A stretch of 5,062 bases of DNA from Pseudomonadota bacterium. Lineage in GTDB: Bacteria; Myxococcota_A; Polyangia; Polyangiales; Polyangiaceae. A program made the translations under genes and the position numbers. The stretch lies in NCBI GenBank assembly GCA_023411445.1, contig JAEYOT010000941.1, forward strand, positions 1-5,062, read 5' to 3'. Below are positions 1 to 5,062 of the stretch, piece by piece (the first letter of the stretch is position 1; each line of letters begins with the position of its first letter). The notes beneath the pieces are model-generated. The model was not told where the DNA came from. It saw only the letters and a list, made by a program, of their open reading frames with translations, and did no database searches.

Positions 1-888
1 CCCCGTGAGCGCGCGCGCGTCGCTCGCATCCAGCTCGCGTGCTTGGAAGAAGGCGCGCGCGGCGATGTCGCCAGCGCGCTCGGCCATGGCAAGCTCGGCT
101 TGGGCCAGGAGCAGCTCGAGCGCGAGCGCGCGGCGCTCGGTCTTGGTCGCCTCGAGCAGCTGCCGGGCTTCGCTGAACCGCCCCGCGCTGGCAAGCTCGC
201 CGGCTCGCTCCAAGTCGAGCAGCGCGGGCTCTTCCACCCGCCGCGCGACGCACGCTACGAAGGTGCCGCTGCTGCACAGCCAGCCGTCGACCACGAAGCC
301 GGTGCGCGCCAGCATCGAGCCGAGCTCCTGCTTGGTGAAGGCGCGGCGCGCCGGGGCCATCAAGCGCTGCGCCAAGTGAGCGATCGGCTCCGCAACTACC
401 ACGCTGGCGCCGGGCGCGAGGCAGGCGCGCACGTTGCGCAGGAAAGCCTCGGGATCTGCGGCGTGGCCCAGGGTGTCGGCCACGATGGCCGCGGCCATGC
501 CGGAGAGCGGCGCGTCCGTGCAGAGATCGGCCTCGAGCACGCGCGCTCGTGGCGCGAATTCTCGGGCGAAATGGGCAGCCCCGTGATCGAGCTCGACCGC
601 GACGACTTCACGACCGGCCTCGCAAAGCGCGCGTGCGCCCTCGCCGGAGCCGCAGCCCGCGTCGAGGATGGGGCCGACCGCGTTCAAGTCTTGAAGGGCG
701 GTGTAGAAAGGGAGCGTGGAGGGCGCCGGGCTCTGCAGGCCCGGGTAGGCGCGGGCGCGGGTCACGCAGACGGGGACGCGCGCGCCGTTCTTGAACTCTG
801 CGGTGAACAGCCCCGTGCGCAGGTCACCCGAGTAGCTGGGAGGAGCCCAGCTCGACTGGGCGGTGACGGAGGCGCGATCGGTGGACAT
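1..888 (-). CDS. SAM-dependent methyltransferase with C-terminal TPR-like region (partial, 3' end beyond window)
   Basis: The first 296 residues are visible and no stop is reached at the left edge. Residues about 72-100 form a class I (Rossmann-fold) SAM-binding site: motif I reads ILDAGCGSGEG (74-84), followed by a strand ending in the acidic VELD (98-101) and a further acidic residue in LEADL (118-122). A later LAPGASVVVAEP (157-168) matches the strand after the 'L.PGG' turn of type-11/12 methyltransferases. From about residue 226 the protein changes to paired amphipathic helices resembling TPRs, for example AGELASAGRFSEARQLLEA (229-247) and a second unit ending AFFQARELD (279-287). The ATG at 888 shares a base with the fliS stop (TGATG) and has no strong Shine-Dalgarno sequence, so translation is probably coupled to fliS. 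The substrate is unknown. Given the neighbours, a flagellin or flagellin-glycan methyltransferase is an inference; a small-metabolite enzyme remains possible. The methyltransferase fold is well supported, the TPR part moderately. Confidence 0.85.
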   Translation of the reverse strand, partial: MSTDRASVTAQSSWAPPSYSGDLRTGLFTAEFKNGARVPVCVTRARAYPGLQSPAPSTLPFYTALQDLNAVGPILDAGCGSGEGARALCEAGREVVAVELDHGAAHFAREFAPRARVLEADLCTDAPLSGMAAAIVADTLGHAADPEAFLRNVRACLAPGASVVVAEPIAHLAQRLMAPARRAFTKQELGSMLARTGFVVDGWLCSSGTFVACVARRVEEPALLDLERAGELASAGRFSEARQLLEATKTERRALALELLLAQAELAMAERAGDIAARAFFQARELDASDARALTG

Positions 889-1325
889 CAGCGGCTCGAT
901 TCGGAGGCGGCCTTGGCGGCCTCGTGCTGCTCGCGCACCGCTTGCGGTACCGCGATTTGCCAAGCCTCACGCAGCGGCGTGAGCACGCGAATCACCTCTT
1001 CGACCGGCTCGGCCAGCCCTTTGCGCGACGCTAGCATCACGCGATCCATAGAGAAGCCGTACAGCGCCTCCAAGTTCGCGCACAGCTCGGGCGCGATCTT
1101 GTGGTCGAGGGCGATGTATAGCTCGCTCAAGATGGCGTAGCTCTTGGAGAGCAGCTCGCGAGCTCGCGCCAGCTCCTTGCGCTCGATGCAAATCTTGGCG
1201 CCGTTGAGGAAGCGGAACAGCCCGTCGTACAACGCGAGCAGCAGATCCCCCGGCGTGGAGGTGGTCATGCGCACCTGGCTATAGCGCTGGGCTGCGTTTT
1301 CTACGGCTGCGAAGGGAGATCCCAT
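888..1325 (-). CDS. fliS: FliS, flagellin export chaperone
   Basis: FliS is a small cytoplasmic four-helix-bundle chaperone that binds the C-terminal D0 segment of flagellin, prevents premature polymerisation and hands it to the flagellar type III export apparatus. The 145-residue product has the family signature near its N terminus: RYSQV (14-18), then TSTPGDLLLALYDGLFRFL (22-40), matching the usual 'Y.Q....sP..Ll.mLYdG...fl'. The following helices (about 43-75, 78-100 and 103-127) and the late LREAW (118-122) also fit. It is slightly longer than the usual 125-135 residues because of a charged, Ala-rich tail (129-145). The start ATG is preceded by AGGA with a 7-base spacer, which supports this start. 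It lies 14 bases after the fliD stop, and its TGA overlaps the ATG of the methyltransferase, so the three genes probably share one mRNA. Confidence 0.96.
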   Translation of the reverse strand: MGSPFAAVENAAQRYSQVRMTTSTPGDLLLALYDGLFRFLNGAKICIERKELARARELLSKSYAILSELYIALDHKIAPELCANLEALYGFSMDRVMLASRKGLAEPVEEVIRVLTPLREAWQIAVPQAVREQHEAAKAASESSR

Positions 1326-1339
1326 GTTCGGTTCCTACG

Positions 1340-2674
1340 TCACAAATAGGCGGCTAGATAACTGGACTGCTGGTGCCAGGAGGCGACCATGGTGTCCATG
1401 GCGGTGAACTGCTTGCGCAGCTGATCACCGTAGCGGTTGATGCGTGCTTCCTCGCGATCGATGCGATCTTGCAGGGCTTTGACGCGCGCCGTGAACGCTT
1501 CGCTGCGCGAGGTGAGCAGGCCCTTGTCTTTGGCCGTGAAGGCGTCGATCGTGGACGAGAGCACGTCCATCACGCCGCCGGTCGGGTTGGCATCCGTGCC
1601 GGATAGCAACCGGCTGACGCCTTCGGCGTCGGCGGCGAGGGCCTTGTCGAGCTTGCTGGCGTCGAGCGAGAGCCGACCGGTGCGGTCGACGGCGAGCCCG
1701 ATGGACCCGAGCGTGCGGTAGGCGCTGCTGCCGCCCACGTCCTTCTGCAAGGCGCTGGAGATGCGGGAGGTGATCGAGCGTAGAGTGGAGTCACCCGCCA
1801 GCAGCGCGTCGGTGGCTTTGGTGCCGCCATTGCCCGCGACCTCTTTGACCTTGCCTACGACGGCGTTGTACGCGTCGACCAGCGCGGTCAGCTTGGTCTT
1901 CAGCGCCGCCGGGTCGTTTTCGACCGAGACGGTGATCGGCGAGGCGCTCTCGGCGGTCAGGGCCAGCGTGACGCCGCGGATGGCGCCCGTGACCTGGTTG
2001 GTGCTGGAGGTGATGGTGAACTGGTTGTCCAGCTTGATGCGCGCGTCTTGCGCGATCTGCGTGGTGTTTCCGGCGTCGTTGAAGCCGAAGCTGGTGCCGT
2101 TCTCGCTGATGGTGAGGGCATTCGCCGCGCCGCTCTCTTGGCCGCGCAGCTGGATGCGGTAGGTCGTGCCGTCGAAGAAGGCCGAGGCCGTGACCTTCAG
2201 ACCCGCCGAGTTGATCTTGCCGATCACGTCGTCGAGCTTGTCGTCCGCGCTGATCGCGATGTCGGTGGCGGTGCCGCTGCCGACCTGGATGGAGAGAGTG
2301 CCAGCTTGGCCTAGCGCCTCCGTGGCGGAGGCGAAGGTGTTCGAGTAAGTGCGCTGCTCTTGCGCCAGCTTCTCGACCGTGAACGTGTACTTGCCTGGCG
2401 TGGCCAGGCCGCTGGCGCTGGCGACGATGGCGTTGCCGGAGGAGGTGGCCTTGTAGCTGCCGACCTCGGCGGAGGTGTCCAGCGCTTCGGCGGCGCTCTT
2501 GAGCTTGGCCAAGAGCGAGGACACGCTGGAGAGGTTCGAGATGGACGACTGCGTCGCGTTCAGGCGCGACTGCAAGGCCTTTTGCCCAGCGCGCTCGACG
2601 CTGACGAGCCCGCTGACGATGCTCTCGGTATCCATACCGGAGCCGATGCCACCGAACGTGATCGTGCCTACCAT
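1340..2674 (-). CDS. fliD: FliD (HAP2), flagellar filament cap protein
   Basis: FliD forms the oligomeric cap at the filament tip and promotes folding and insertion of exported flagellin. The 444-residue protein shows the full family layout. The N-terminal domain (about 5-105) opens with ITFGGIGSGMDTESIVSGLV, close to the usual FliD start. A flagellin_IN-like motif lies at about 124-178 (GTLSIQVGSGTATDI, then DDVIGKINSAG). The C-terminal domain (about 205-435) includes TGAIRGVTLALT (229-240), LGSIGLAVDRTGRLSLDASK (322-341) and a terminal coiled-coil ending SWHQQSSYL (432-440). There is no cleavable signal peptide, as expected for a substrate of flagellar type III export. The length is near the lower end of the family (roughly 440-475), so the variable outer domains are small. 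GGAGG lies 8 bases before the ATG. The gene follows flagellin 1 by 91 bases and precedes fliS by 14. Confidence 0.97.
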   Translation of the reverse strand: MVGTITFGGIGSGMDTESIVSGLVSVERAGQKALQSRLNATQSSISNLSSVSSLLAKLKSAAEALDTSAEVGSYKATSSGNAIVASASGLATPGKYTFTVEKLAQEQRTYSNTFASATEALGQAGTLSIQVGSGTATDIAISADDKLDDVIGKINSAGLKVTASAFFDGTTYRIQLRGQESGAANALTISENGTSFGFNDAGNTTQIAQDARIKLDNQFTITSSTNQVTGAIRGVTLALTAESASPITVSVENDPAALKTKLTALVDAYNAVVGKVKEVAGNGGTKATDALLAGDSTLRSITSRISSALQKDVGGSSAYRTLGSIGLAVDRTGRLSLDASKLDKALAADAEGVSRLLSGTDANPTGGVMDVLSSTIDAFTAKDKGLLTSRSEAFTARVKALQDRIDREEARINRYGDQLRKQFTAMDTMVASWHQQSSYLAAYL

Positions 2675-2682
2675 GGCCGATG

Positions 2683-2687
2683 CCTCC
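2683..2687 (-). promoter_or_regulatory. Ribosome binding site of fliD
   Basis: GGAGG on the minus strand, 8 bases before the ATG at 2674, is a near-perfect Shine-Dalgarno sequence. It fixes the fliD start and gives fliD independent translation initiation, although a hairpin separates it from flagellin 1. Confidence 0.8.
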
Positions 2688-2706
2688 AGAGTCCAGAGCT
2701 ATAGGC

Positions 2707-2753
2707 GCCGTGGGCGGCGCGACGGAAACAGTCCCTGCACGCCGCCCACCGGC
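2707..2753 (-). terminator. GC-rich hairpin between flagellin 1 and fliD (terminator- or attenuator-like, no U-tract)
   Basis: A perfect 10-bp inverted repeat (GTGGGCGGCG at 2710-2719 against CGCCGCCCAC at 2740-2749) encloses a 20-base loop. Three further pairs (2707-2709 with 2751-2753) extend it after one bulged base at 2750. In the transcript it begins 12 bases after the flagellin 1 stop. The sequence following it (CGCCTATAGC) has no run of U, so it is not a canonical intrinsic terminator. It could reduce read-through into fliD or protect the 3' end of flagellin mRNA. The structure is seen directly; the role is inferred. Confidence 0.5.
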
Positions 2754-2765
2754 ATTGGCTCGAGC

Positions 2766-3590
2766 TCAGCCGAGGAGGCCGAACGCCAGCTGCGGCAGCT
2801 GGTTCGATTGAGCCAAGATCGACACGCCCGCCTGGCTCAGCACCTGGTTGCGGGAGAGCGCCGACGTTTCGGTAGCGACGTCCACGTCGCGGATGCGGGA
2901 GTTCGCAGCCGAGACGTTCAGACGCATGGTGGCGATGTTGGAGGTCGCCTTCTCCAAGCGGTTCATGGCGGAACCGAACTTGGCACGGTAACCGGACACG
3001 CTGCCGATCGCCGTGTCGATGCGGCTGAGCGACGTGAGCGCCGCCGTCGCCGTGCCGACCGCCGTGGAAGCAGCCAAGATCTGCGTCATGGCGACGCCGC
3101 CGAAGGTGACGCTGATCTGGTCCGCGGCCACGTTGTTCAAGCCGACCTGGAACTTCACCGACGCCGCCGTCGCATTGATCAGCGAGACGCCGTTGAACTT
3201 CGCGGAGCCCTGGATACGGGTGATTTCGGCCTGCAGCGAGGCAAACTCCGTGTTCAGGTAGCCGCGGTCGGTGTTGGTGAGCGAGCCGTTCGCGGACTGC
3301 GTGGCCAGCTCGCGCATACGACCCAAGATGTCGTGGACTTCGCCCAGGGCGCCTTCTGCCGTCTGCGCCATCGAGATCGCGTCGCCCGCGTTGCGCTCCG
3401 CTACGGTGTACGAGCGGATCTGCGACTTCATCGATTCGCTGACGGCCAGGCCGGCAGCGTCGTCGGCCGCAGTGTTGATCCGGAAGCCGCTCGACAGCTT
3501 TTGAAAGCTTCCAGCGAGCTGCTTCTGGTTGATGTTGAGGTTCTTTTGCGCCGCCAGCGCGGCGTAGTTCGTCTGGATTACTAGTGCCAT
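2766..3590 (-). CDS. fliC: Flagellin 1 (short FliC-type filament protein)
   Basis: This is a structural subunit of the flagellar filament, exported unfolded through the flagellar channel. The 274-residue protein has the N-terminal flagellin domain (about 3-140), with MALVIQTN at the start, LSSGFRINTAADDAAGLAVS (32-51) and RMRELATQSANG (91-102). The C-terminal domain (about 188-273) has NRL (210-212), AANSRIRDVDVATE (228-241) and QVLSQAGVSILAQSNQLP (249-266). Only a short linker (about 140-188) joins them, so it consists essentially of the D0/D1 core without the outer D2/D3 domains. It contains no cysteine or tryptophan. AAGGAG 7 bases before the ATG supports the start. By hand alignment it is about 72% identical (197 of 274) to flagellin 2 upstream, pointing to a tandem duplication. 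FliS and FliD, which act on it, follow directly. Confidence 0.97.
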   Translation of the reverse strand: MALVIQTNYAALAAQKNLNINQKQLAGSFQKLSSGFRINTAADDAAGLAVSESMKSQIRSYTVAERNAGDAISMAQTAEGALGEVHDILGRMRELATQSANGSLTNTDRGYLNTEFASLQAEITRIQGSAKFNGVSLINATAASVKFQVGLNNVAADQISVTFGGVAMTQILAASTAVGTATAALTSLSRIDTAIGSVSGYRAKFGSAMNRLEKATSNIATMRLNVSAANSRIRDVDVATETSALSRNQVLSQAGVSILAQSNQLPQLAFGLLG

Positions 3591-3597
3591 GGACTGT

Positions 3598-3610
3598 CTC
3601 CTTCATGGAG
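3598..3610 (-). promoter_or_regulatory. Strong ribosome binding site of flagellin 1, within a small hairpin
   Basis: AAGGAG (3603-3598) lies 7 bases before the ATG of flagellin 1. CTCC at 3610-3607 can pair with the GGAG of this site around a 5-base loop, giving a weak 4-bp stem that could partly hide it. The Shine-Dalgarno sequence is clear; any regulatory effect of the short stem is speculative. Confidence 0.6.
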
Positions 3611-3645
3611 GCCACGGTGCGGAGATCGCGCCGTGTCGGGGCTTC

Positions 3646-3663
3646 ACTGCCCGTCGCTGGCCA
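3646..3663 (-). promoter_or_regulatory. Weak sigma-54-like promoter candidate upstream of flagellin 1
   Basis: On the minus strand TGGCCAGCGACGGGCA has the GG (3662-3661) and GC (3650-3649) doublets of a -24/-12 promoter at the required 10-base spacing. The -24 element (TGGCCA) and -12 element (GGGCA) are only partial matches to TGGCAC and TTGCA. Transcription from it would start near 3637, giving a leader of about 47 bases before flagellin 1. Sigma-54 controls flagellin genes in several flagellated proteobacteria, but in DNA this GC-rich such matches arise by chance. I saw no good sigma-28 site in this gap. Confidence 0.22.
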
Positions 3664-3780
3664 TGAACGGAGGCGGTCCTGGGGCCTTGAGTCGAATCTC
3701 GTGCCCCGAGCAATTGAGTGAGACCCTGTCGCACCTGTGCGCCAAGGCGGGCTGCGTGTCTCGGAATGGGGCATGGCTCT

Positions 3781-3795
3781 GCCCGCAGCGCGGGC
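3781..3795 (-). terminator. Second GC hairpin downstream of flagellin 2
   Basis: GCCCGC (3781-3786) and GCGGGC (3790-3795) form a perfect 6-bp stem with a 3-base loop. It lies 9 bases further along the transcript from the larger hairpin at 3805-3829. No U-tract follows. It probably forms part of the same structured 3' region of flagellin 2. Confidence 0.4.
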
Positions 3796-3804
3796 GCGAG
3801 CCAG

Positions 3805-3829
3805 CCCCCCACCGCGACGCGGCGGGGGG
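3805..3829 (-). terminator. Very stable GC hairpin downstream of flagellin 2 (no U-tract)
   Basis: In the minus-strand transcript CCCCCCGCCGC pairs with GCGGUGGGGGG: ten G-C pairs and one G-U pair (3823 with 3811), with a 3-base loop at 3816-3818. It starts 34 bases after the flagellin 2 stop. The bases after the stem are CUGGCUC, without a U run, so a classical intrinsic terminator is not present. An attenuator, a pause site or an exonuclease barrier that stabilises flagellin mRNA are the likely roles. Confidence 0.55.
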
Positions 3830-3863
3830 GCCCTACCTGACAGCACGGGCGCGCTCACGTCGC

Positions 3864-4697
3864 TCAGCCTTGCAGCAGGCTCATGGCCAGCTGCGGCAGC
3901 TGGTTGGCCTGCGCGAGCACCGAGACGCCGGCCTGAGACAGCACCTGGTTGCGGGACAGCTGGCTGGTCTCCTCGGCCACGTCCACGTCGCGGATGCGCG
4001 AGTTGGCGGCCGAGAGGTTGACGCGCATGGTCTGGATGGTCGAGACGGTGACGTCCAGGCGGTTCATGGCGGCGCCGTACTTGGCGCGCTCGGTCGAGAT
4101 GATGCCGATGGCTGCGTCGATGCGGCTAATCGAGCCGAGCGCCGCGCCAGCCGTGGCGCCCGCCACGTTGGTGGAGGCGGACAGCAGCTGCGTGAGCGCG
4201 AGCCCGCCGAAGGTGAGCGTGATCTGATCCGCGGCGGTGTTGTTGAGGCCGACCTGGAACTTGATCGACTCGCCGGCGGTGGAGACCAGCAGCTTGCCGT
4301 TGAACTTGGACGAGCCCTGGATGCGCGCCAGCTCGTCCTTCAGCGCGGTGAACTCGACGTCGAGGTAGCCGCGATCGGTGCCGGTCATGGCGCCGTTGGA
4401 GCTCTGAATCGCCAGCTCGCGCATGCGGCCGAGGATGTCGTGCATCTCGCCCAGCGCCGCTTCTGCGGTCTGCGTCATGCTGATGGCGTGGTTGGCGTTG
4501 CGCTCCGCGACGGTATACGAGCGGATCTGCGACTTCATCGACTCGCTGACAGCGAGGCCGGCGGCGTCGTCTGCGGCGGTGTTGATGCGAAAGCCGCTAG
4601 ACAGGCGCGCGAAGGACTTGCTGAGCGCGTTCGAGTTGCGCGTCAGGGTCTTCTGCGCGTCGAGTGATGGGACGTTGGTAGGTATGACGAGGGGCAT
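3864..4697 (-). CDS. fliC: Flagellin 2 (short FliC-type filament protein, paralog of flagellin 1)
   Basis: This is a second filament subunit of 277 residues with the same D0/D1-only design. The N-terminal domain contains LSSGFRINTAADDAAGLAVS (32-51) and RMRELAIQSSNG (91-102), and the C-terminal domain contains AANSRIRDVDVAEETS (230-245) and QVLSQAGVSVLAQANQLP (251-268). No cysteine or tryptophan is present. Identity to flagellin 1 is uneven: about 15 of the first 30 residues, about 62 of 70 over residues 31-100, and again about 36 of 40 near the C terminus. It carries prolines at 2, 6 and 10 in the N-terminal segment; flagellin 1 has none there. GGAG lies 6 bases before the ATG and supports the start. 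Only 22 bases separate it from the upstream gene, so it is either co-transcribed with that gene or read from a promoter inside it. Whether it is the major or a minor flagellin cannot be told from the sequence. Confidence 0.97.
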   Translation of the reverse strand: MPLVIPTNVPSLDAQKTLTRNSNALSKSFARLSSGFRINTAADDAAGLAVSESMKSQIRSYTVAERNANHAISMTQTAEAALGEMHDILGRMRELAIQSSNGAMTGTDRGYLDVEFTALKDELARIQGSSKFNGKLLVSTAGESIKFQVGLNNTAADQITLTFGGLALTQLLSASTNVAGATAGAALGSISRIDAAIGIISTERAKYGAAMNRLDVTVSTIQTMRVNLSAANSRIRDVDVAEETSQLSRNQVLSQAGVSVLAQANQLPQLAMSLLQG

Positions 4698-4703
4698 TGA
4701 GGT

Positions 4704-4707
4704 CTCC
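4704..4707 (-). promoter_or_regulatory. Ribosome binding site of flagellin 2
   Basis: GGAG, 6 bases before the ATG at 4697, sits inside the 22-base gap after the upstream gene. It confirms the chosen start and leaves no room for a full promoter within the gap. Confidence 0.7.
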
Positions 4708-4719
4708 GTGTGTGTCAGG

Positions 4720-5062
4720 TCACGGCGCCGGGGCGCCGAAGTGGTTGCAGAGCCGGGTGAGCTCGAGCTCGAGCTCGCGCGTGCAGCTCTCGATCGCGAG
4801 CGCGACGCGCGTCTCGGTGGCGATGGCGTGCTCCGCGTTGGCGTAGCCGTCGCCCGGCGAGAAGGCGGCGCTCCGCATGGCTTCGTCGACCGCCGTCCAG
4901 GAGTAGCCGTCGACGAAGGGAGCGCCAGCCACGCACGCGCGCAGCTGCCGCTCGGCCTCCTCCAGCTTGGCGAAGCTGCGCGTCACCGCGCGGGGCTCAT
5001 CGCGGCTCACAGCGGCCGCGGCGCTCTGCGCCAAGCGGCGCACGCGCCGGGCGGCGTGGCGT
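4720..5062 (-). CDS. Hypothetical helical protein upstream of the flagellins (partial, 5' end beyond window)
   Basis: I do not recognise this protein. The frame is open from the right edge to a TGA at 4722-4720, showing 113 residues, and its third codon positions are strongly G/C, as in the neighbouring genes. A GTG at 5043 could start a 107-residue version, but no Shine-Dalgarno sequence is visible before it, so the true start probably lies outside the window. The visible part is rich in Ala, Glu and Arg and looks mainly helical (for example SFAKLEEAERQLRACV, and a C-terminal helix containing ELELELTRL). A central part contains FVDGYSW and FSPGDGYANAEHA. There is no signal peptide or membrane segment in what is seen, and it has three cysteines. 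Its position directly before flagellin 2 suggests a flagellar or regulatory role, but that is only context. Confidence 0.65.
   Translation of the reverse strand, partial: RHAARRVRRLAQSAAAAVSRDEPRAVTRSFAKLEEAERQLRACVAGAPFVDGYSWTAVDEAMRSAAFSPGDGYANAEHAIATETRVALAIESCTRELELELTRLCNHFGAPAP
4723..4738 (-). other. Short GC inverted repeat at the end of the upstream gene
   Basis: CGGCGCC (4723-4729) and GGCGCCG (4732-4738) are inverted copies separated by two bases, covering the last codons before the TGA at 4720. It lies about 25 bases before flagellin 2. It may form a small hairpin in the mRNA, but each arm is itself largely palindromic and the codons (Gly-Ala-Pro-Ala-Pro) are ordinary for this GC content, so chance is likely. 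Confidence 0.25.
4759..4777. repeat. Three tandem copies of the palindromic hexamer GAGCTC
   Basis: Three perfect tandem GAGCTC units run from 4759 to 4776, followed by one more G. They lie inside the upstream hypothetical gene, where they encode a Glu-Leu alternation (ELELEL). Gain or loss of one unit would keep the reading frame, so the effect would be a change in helix length. Confidence 0.6.

Noticed and set aside
43..1140. Long plus-strand open frame (365 residues) opposite the methyltransferase and fliS
   Set aside because: It is antisense to two genes with clear family motifs, its Arg/Gly/Ala-rich composition is typical of mirrored high-GC codons, and it matches no family I know.
2736..2753. 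GG-N10-GC match between flagellin 1 and fliD as a separate fliD promoter
   Set aside because: The -24 half (CGGTGG) is poor and it lies within the hairpin arm; in such GC-rich DNA the doublets alone are expected by chance.
2475..3584. Long plus-strand open frame (369 residues) opposite flagellin 1
   Set aside because: Antisense to a certain flagellin and to the start of fliD. A similar frame (3633-4667) lies opposite flagellin 2, as expected from shared sequence rather than a second gene.
3691..3708. Sigma-54-like GGGCACGAGATTCGAC on the minus strand
   Set aside because: The -24 half is a good match, but the required GC of the -12 half is GA, so the essential doublet is missing.
3731..3744. 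Sigma-54-like TGGCGCACAGGTGC on the minus strand
   Set aside because: The GG and GC doublets are 9 bases apart instead of 10, a spacing that normally abolishes activity.
2668..3858. Minus-strand open frame (396 residues) overlapping all of flagellin 1 in another frame
   Set aside because: Its product is low-complexity and Arg/Pro/Gly-rich, while the overlapping frame encodes an intact flagellin with a strong ribosome binding site.
1..5062. tRNA, rRNA, CRISPR array, insertion sequence, attachment site or defence-like system
   Set aside because: Almost all bases are accounted for by flagellar genes; no cloverleaf, regularly spaced repeats, transposase frame or terminal inverted repeats were seen.

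Overview
This window is the filament end of a flagellar gene cluster from a GC-rich bacterium. All five protein genes lie on the minus strand, so transcription runs from right to left. In that direction the order is: an unrecognised helical protein cut by the right edge, flagellin 2, flagellin 1, fliD (filament cap), fliS (flagellin export chaperone), and a SAM-dependent methyltransferase with a TPR-like tail, cut by the left edge. The strong G/C bias at third codon positions and the flagellin-fliD-fliS order fit a flagellated proteobacterium or a deltaproteobacterial/Myxococcota-type lineage. The sequence alone does not fix the taxon.

Layout by region: 1-888 is the methyltransferase, whose start codon overlaps the fliS stop (TGATG). 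888-1325 is fliS. 1340-2674 is fliD, 14 bases upstream of fliS. 2675-2765 is a short gap with a GC-rich hairpin and the fliD ribosome binding site. 2766-3590 is flagellin 1. 3591-3863 is the only sizeable non-coding stretch; it holds two tandem GC-rich hairpins just after flagellin 2, a weak sigma-54-like site, and the flagellin 1 ribosome binding site. 3864-4697 is flagellin 2. 4720-5062 is the upstream hypothetical gene, ending 22 bases before flagellin 2.

The genes make a coherent unit. The two flagellins are filament subunits. FliS should hold flagellin in the cytoplasm and deliver it to the flagellar type III export gate. FliD caps the growing filament and folds incoming subunits. The methyltransferase, translationally coupled to fliS, is the least expected member; modification of flagellin or of a flagellin glycan is a reasonable inference but is not shown. 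No flaG or fliW lies between these genes.

The points most worth a second look are the fliS-coupled methyltransferase-TPR protein, the GC-rich hairpins lacking U-tracts after each flagellin gene, and the two flagellin paralogs, which differ mostly in their N-terminal 30 residues while the usual conserved core is nearly identical. I found no RNA gene, insertion sequence, CRISPR array or clearly novel defence-like system.
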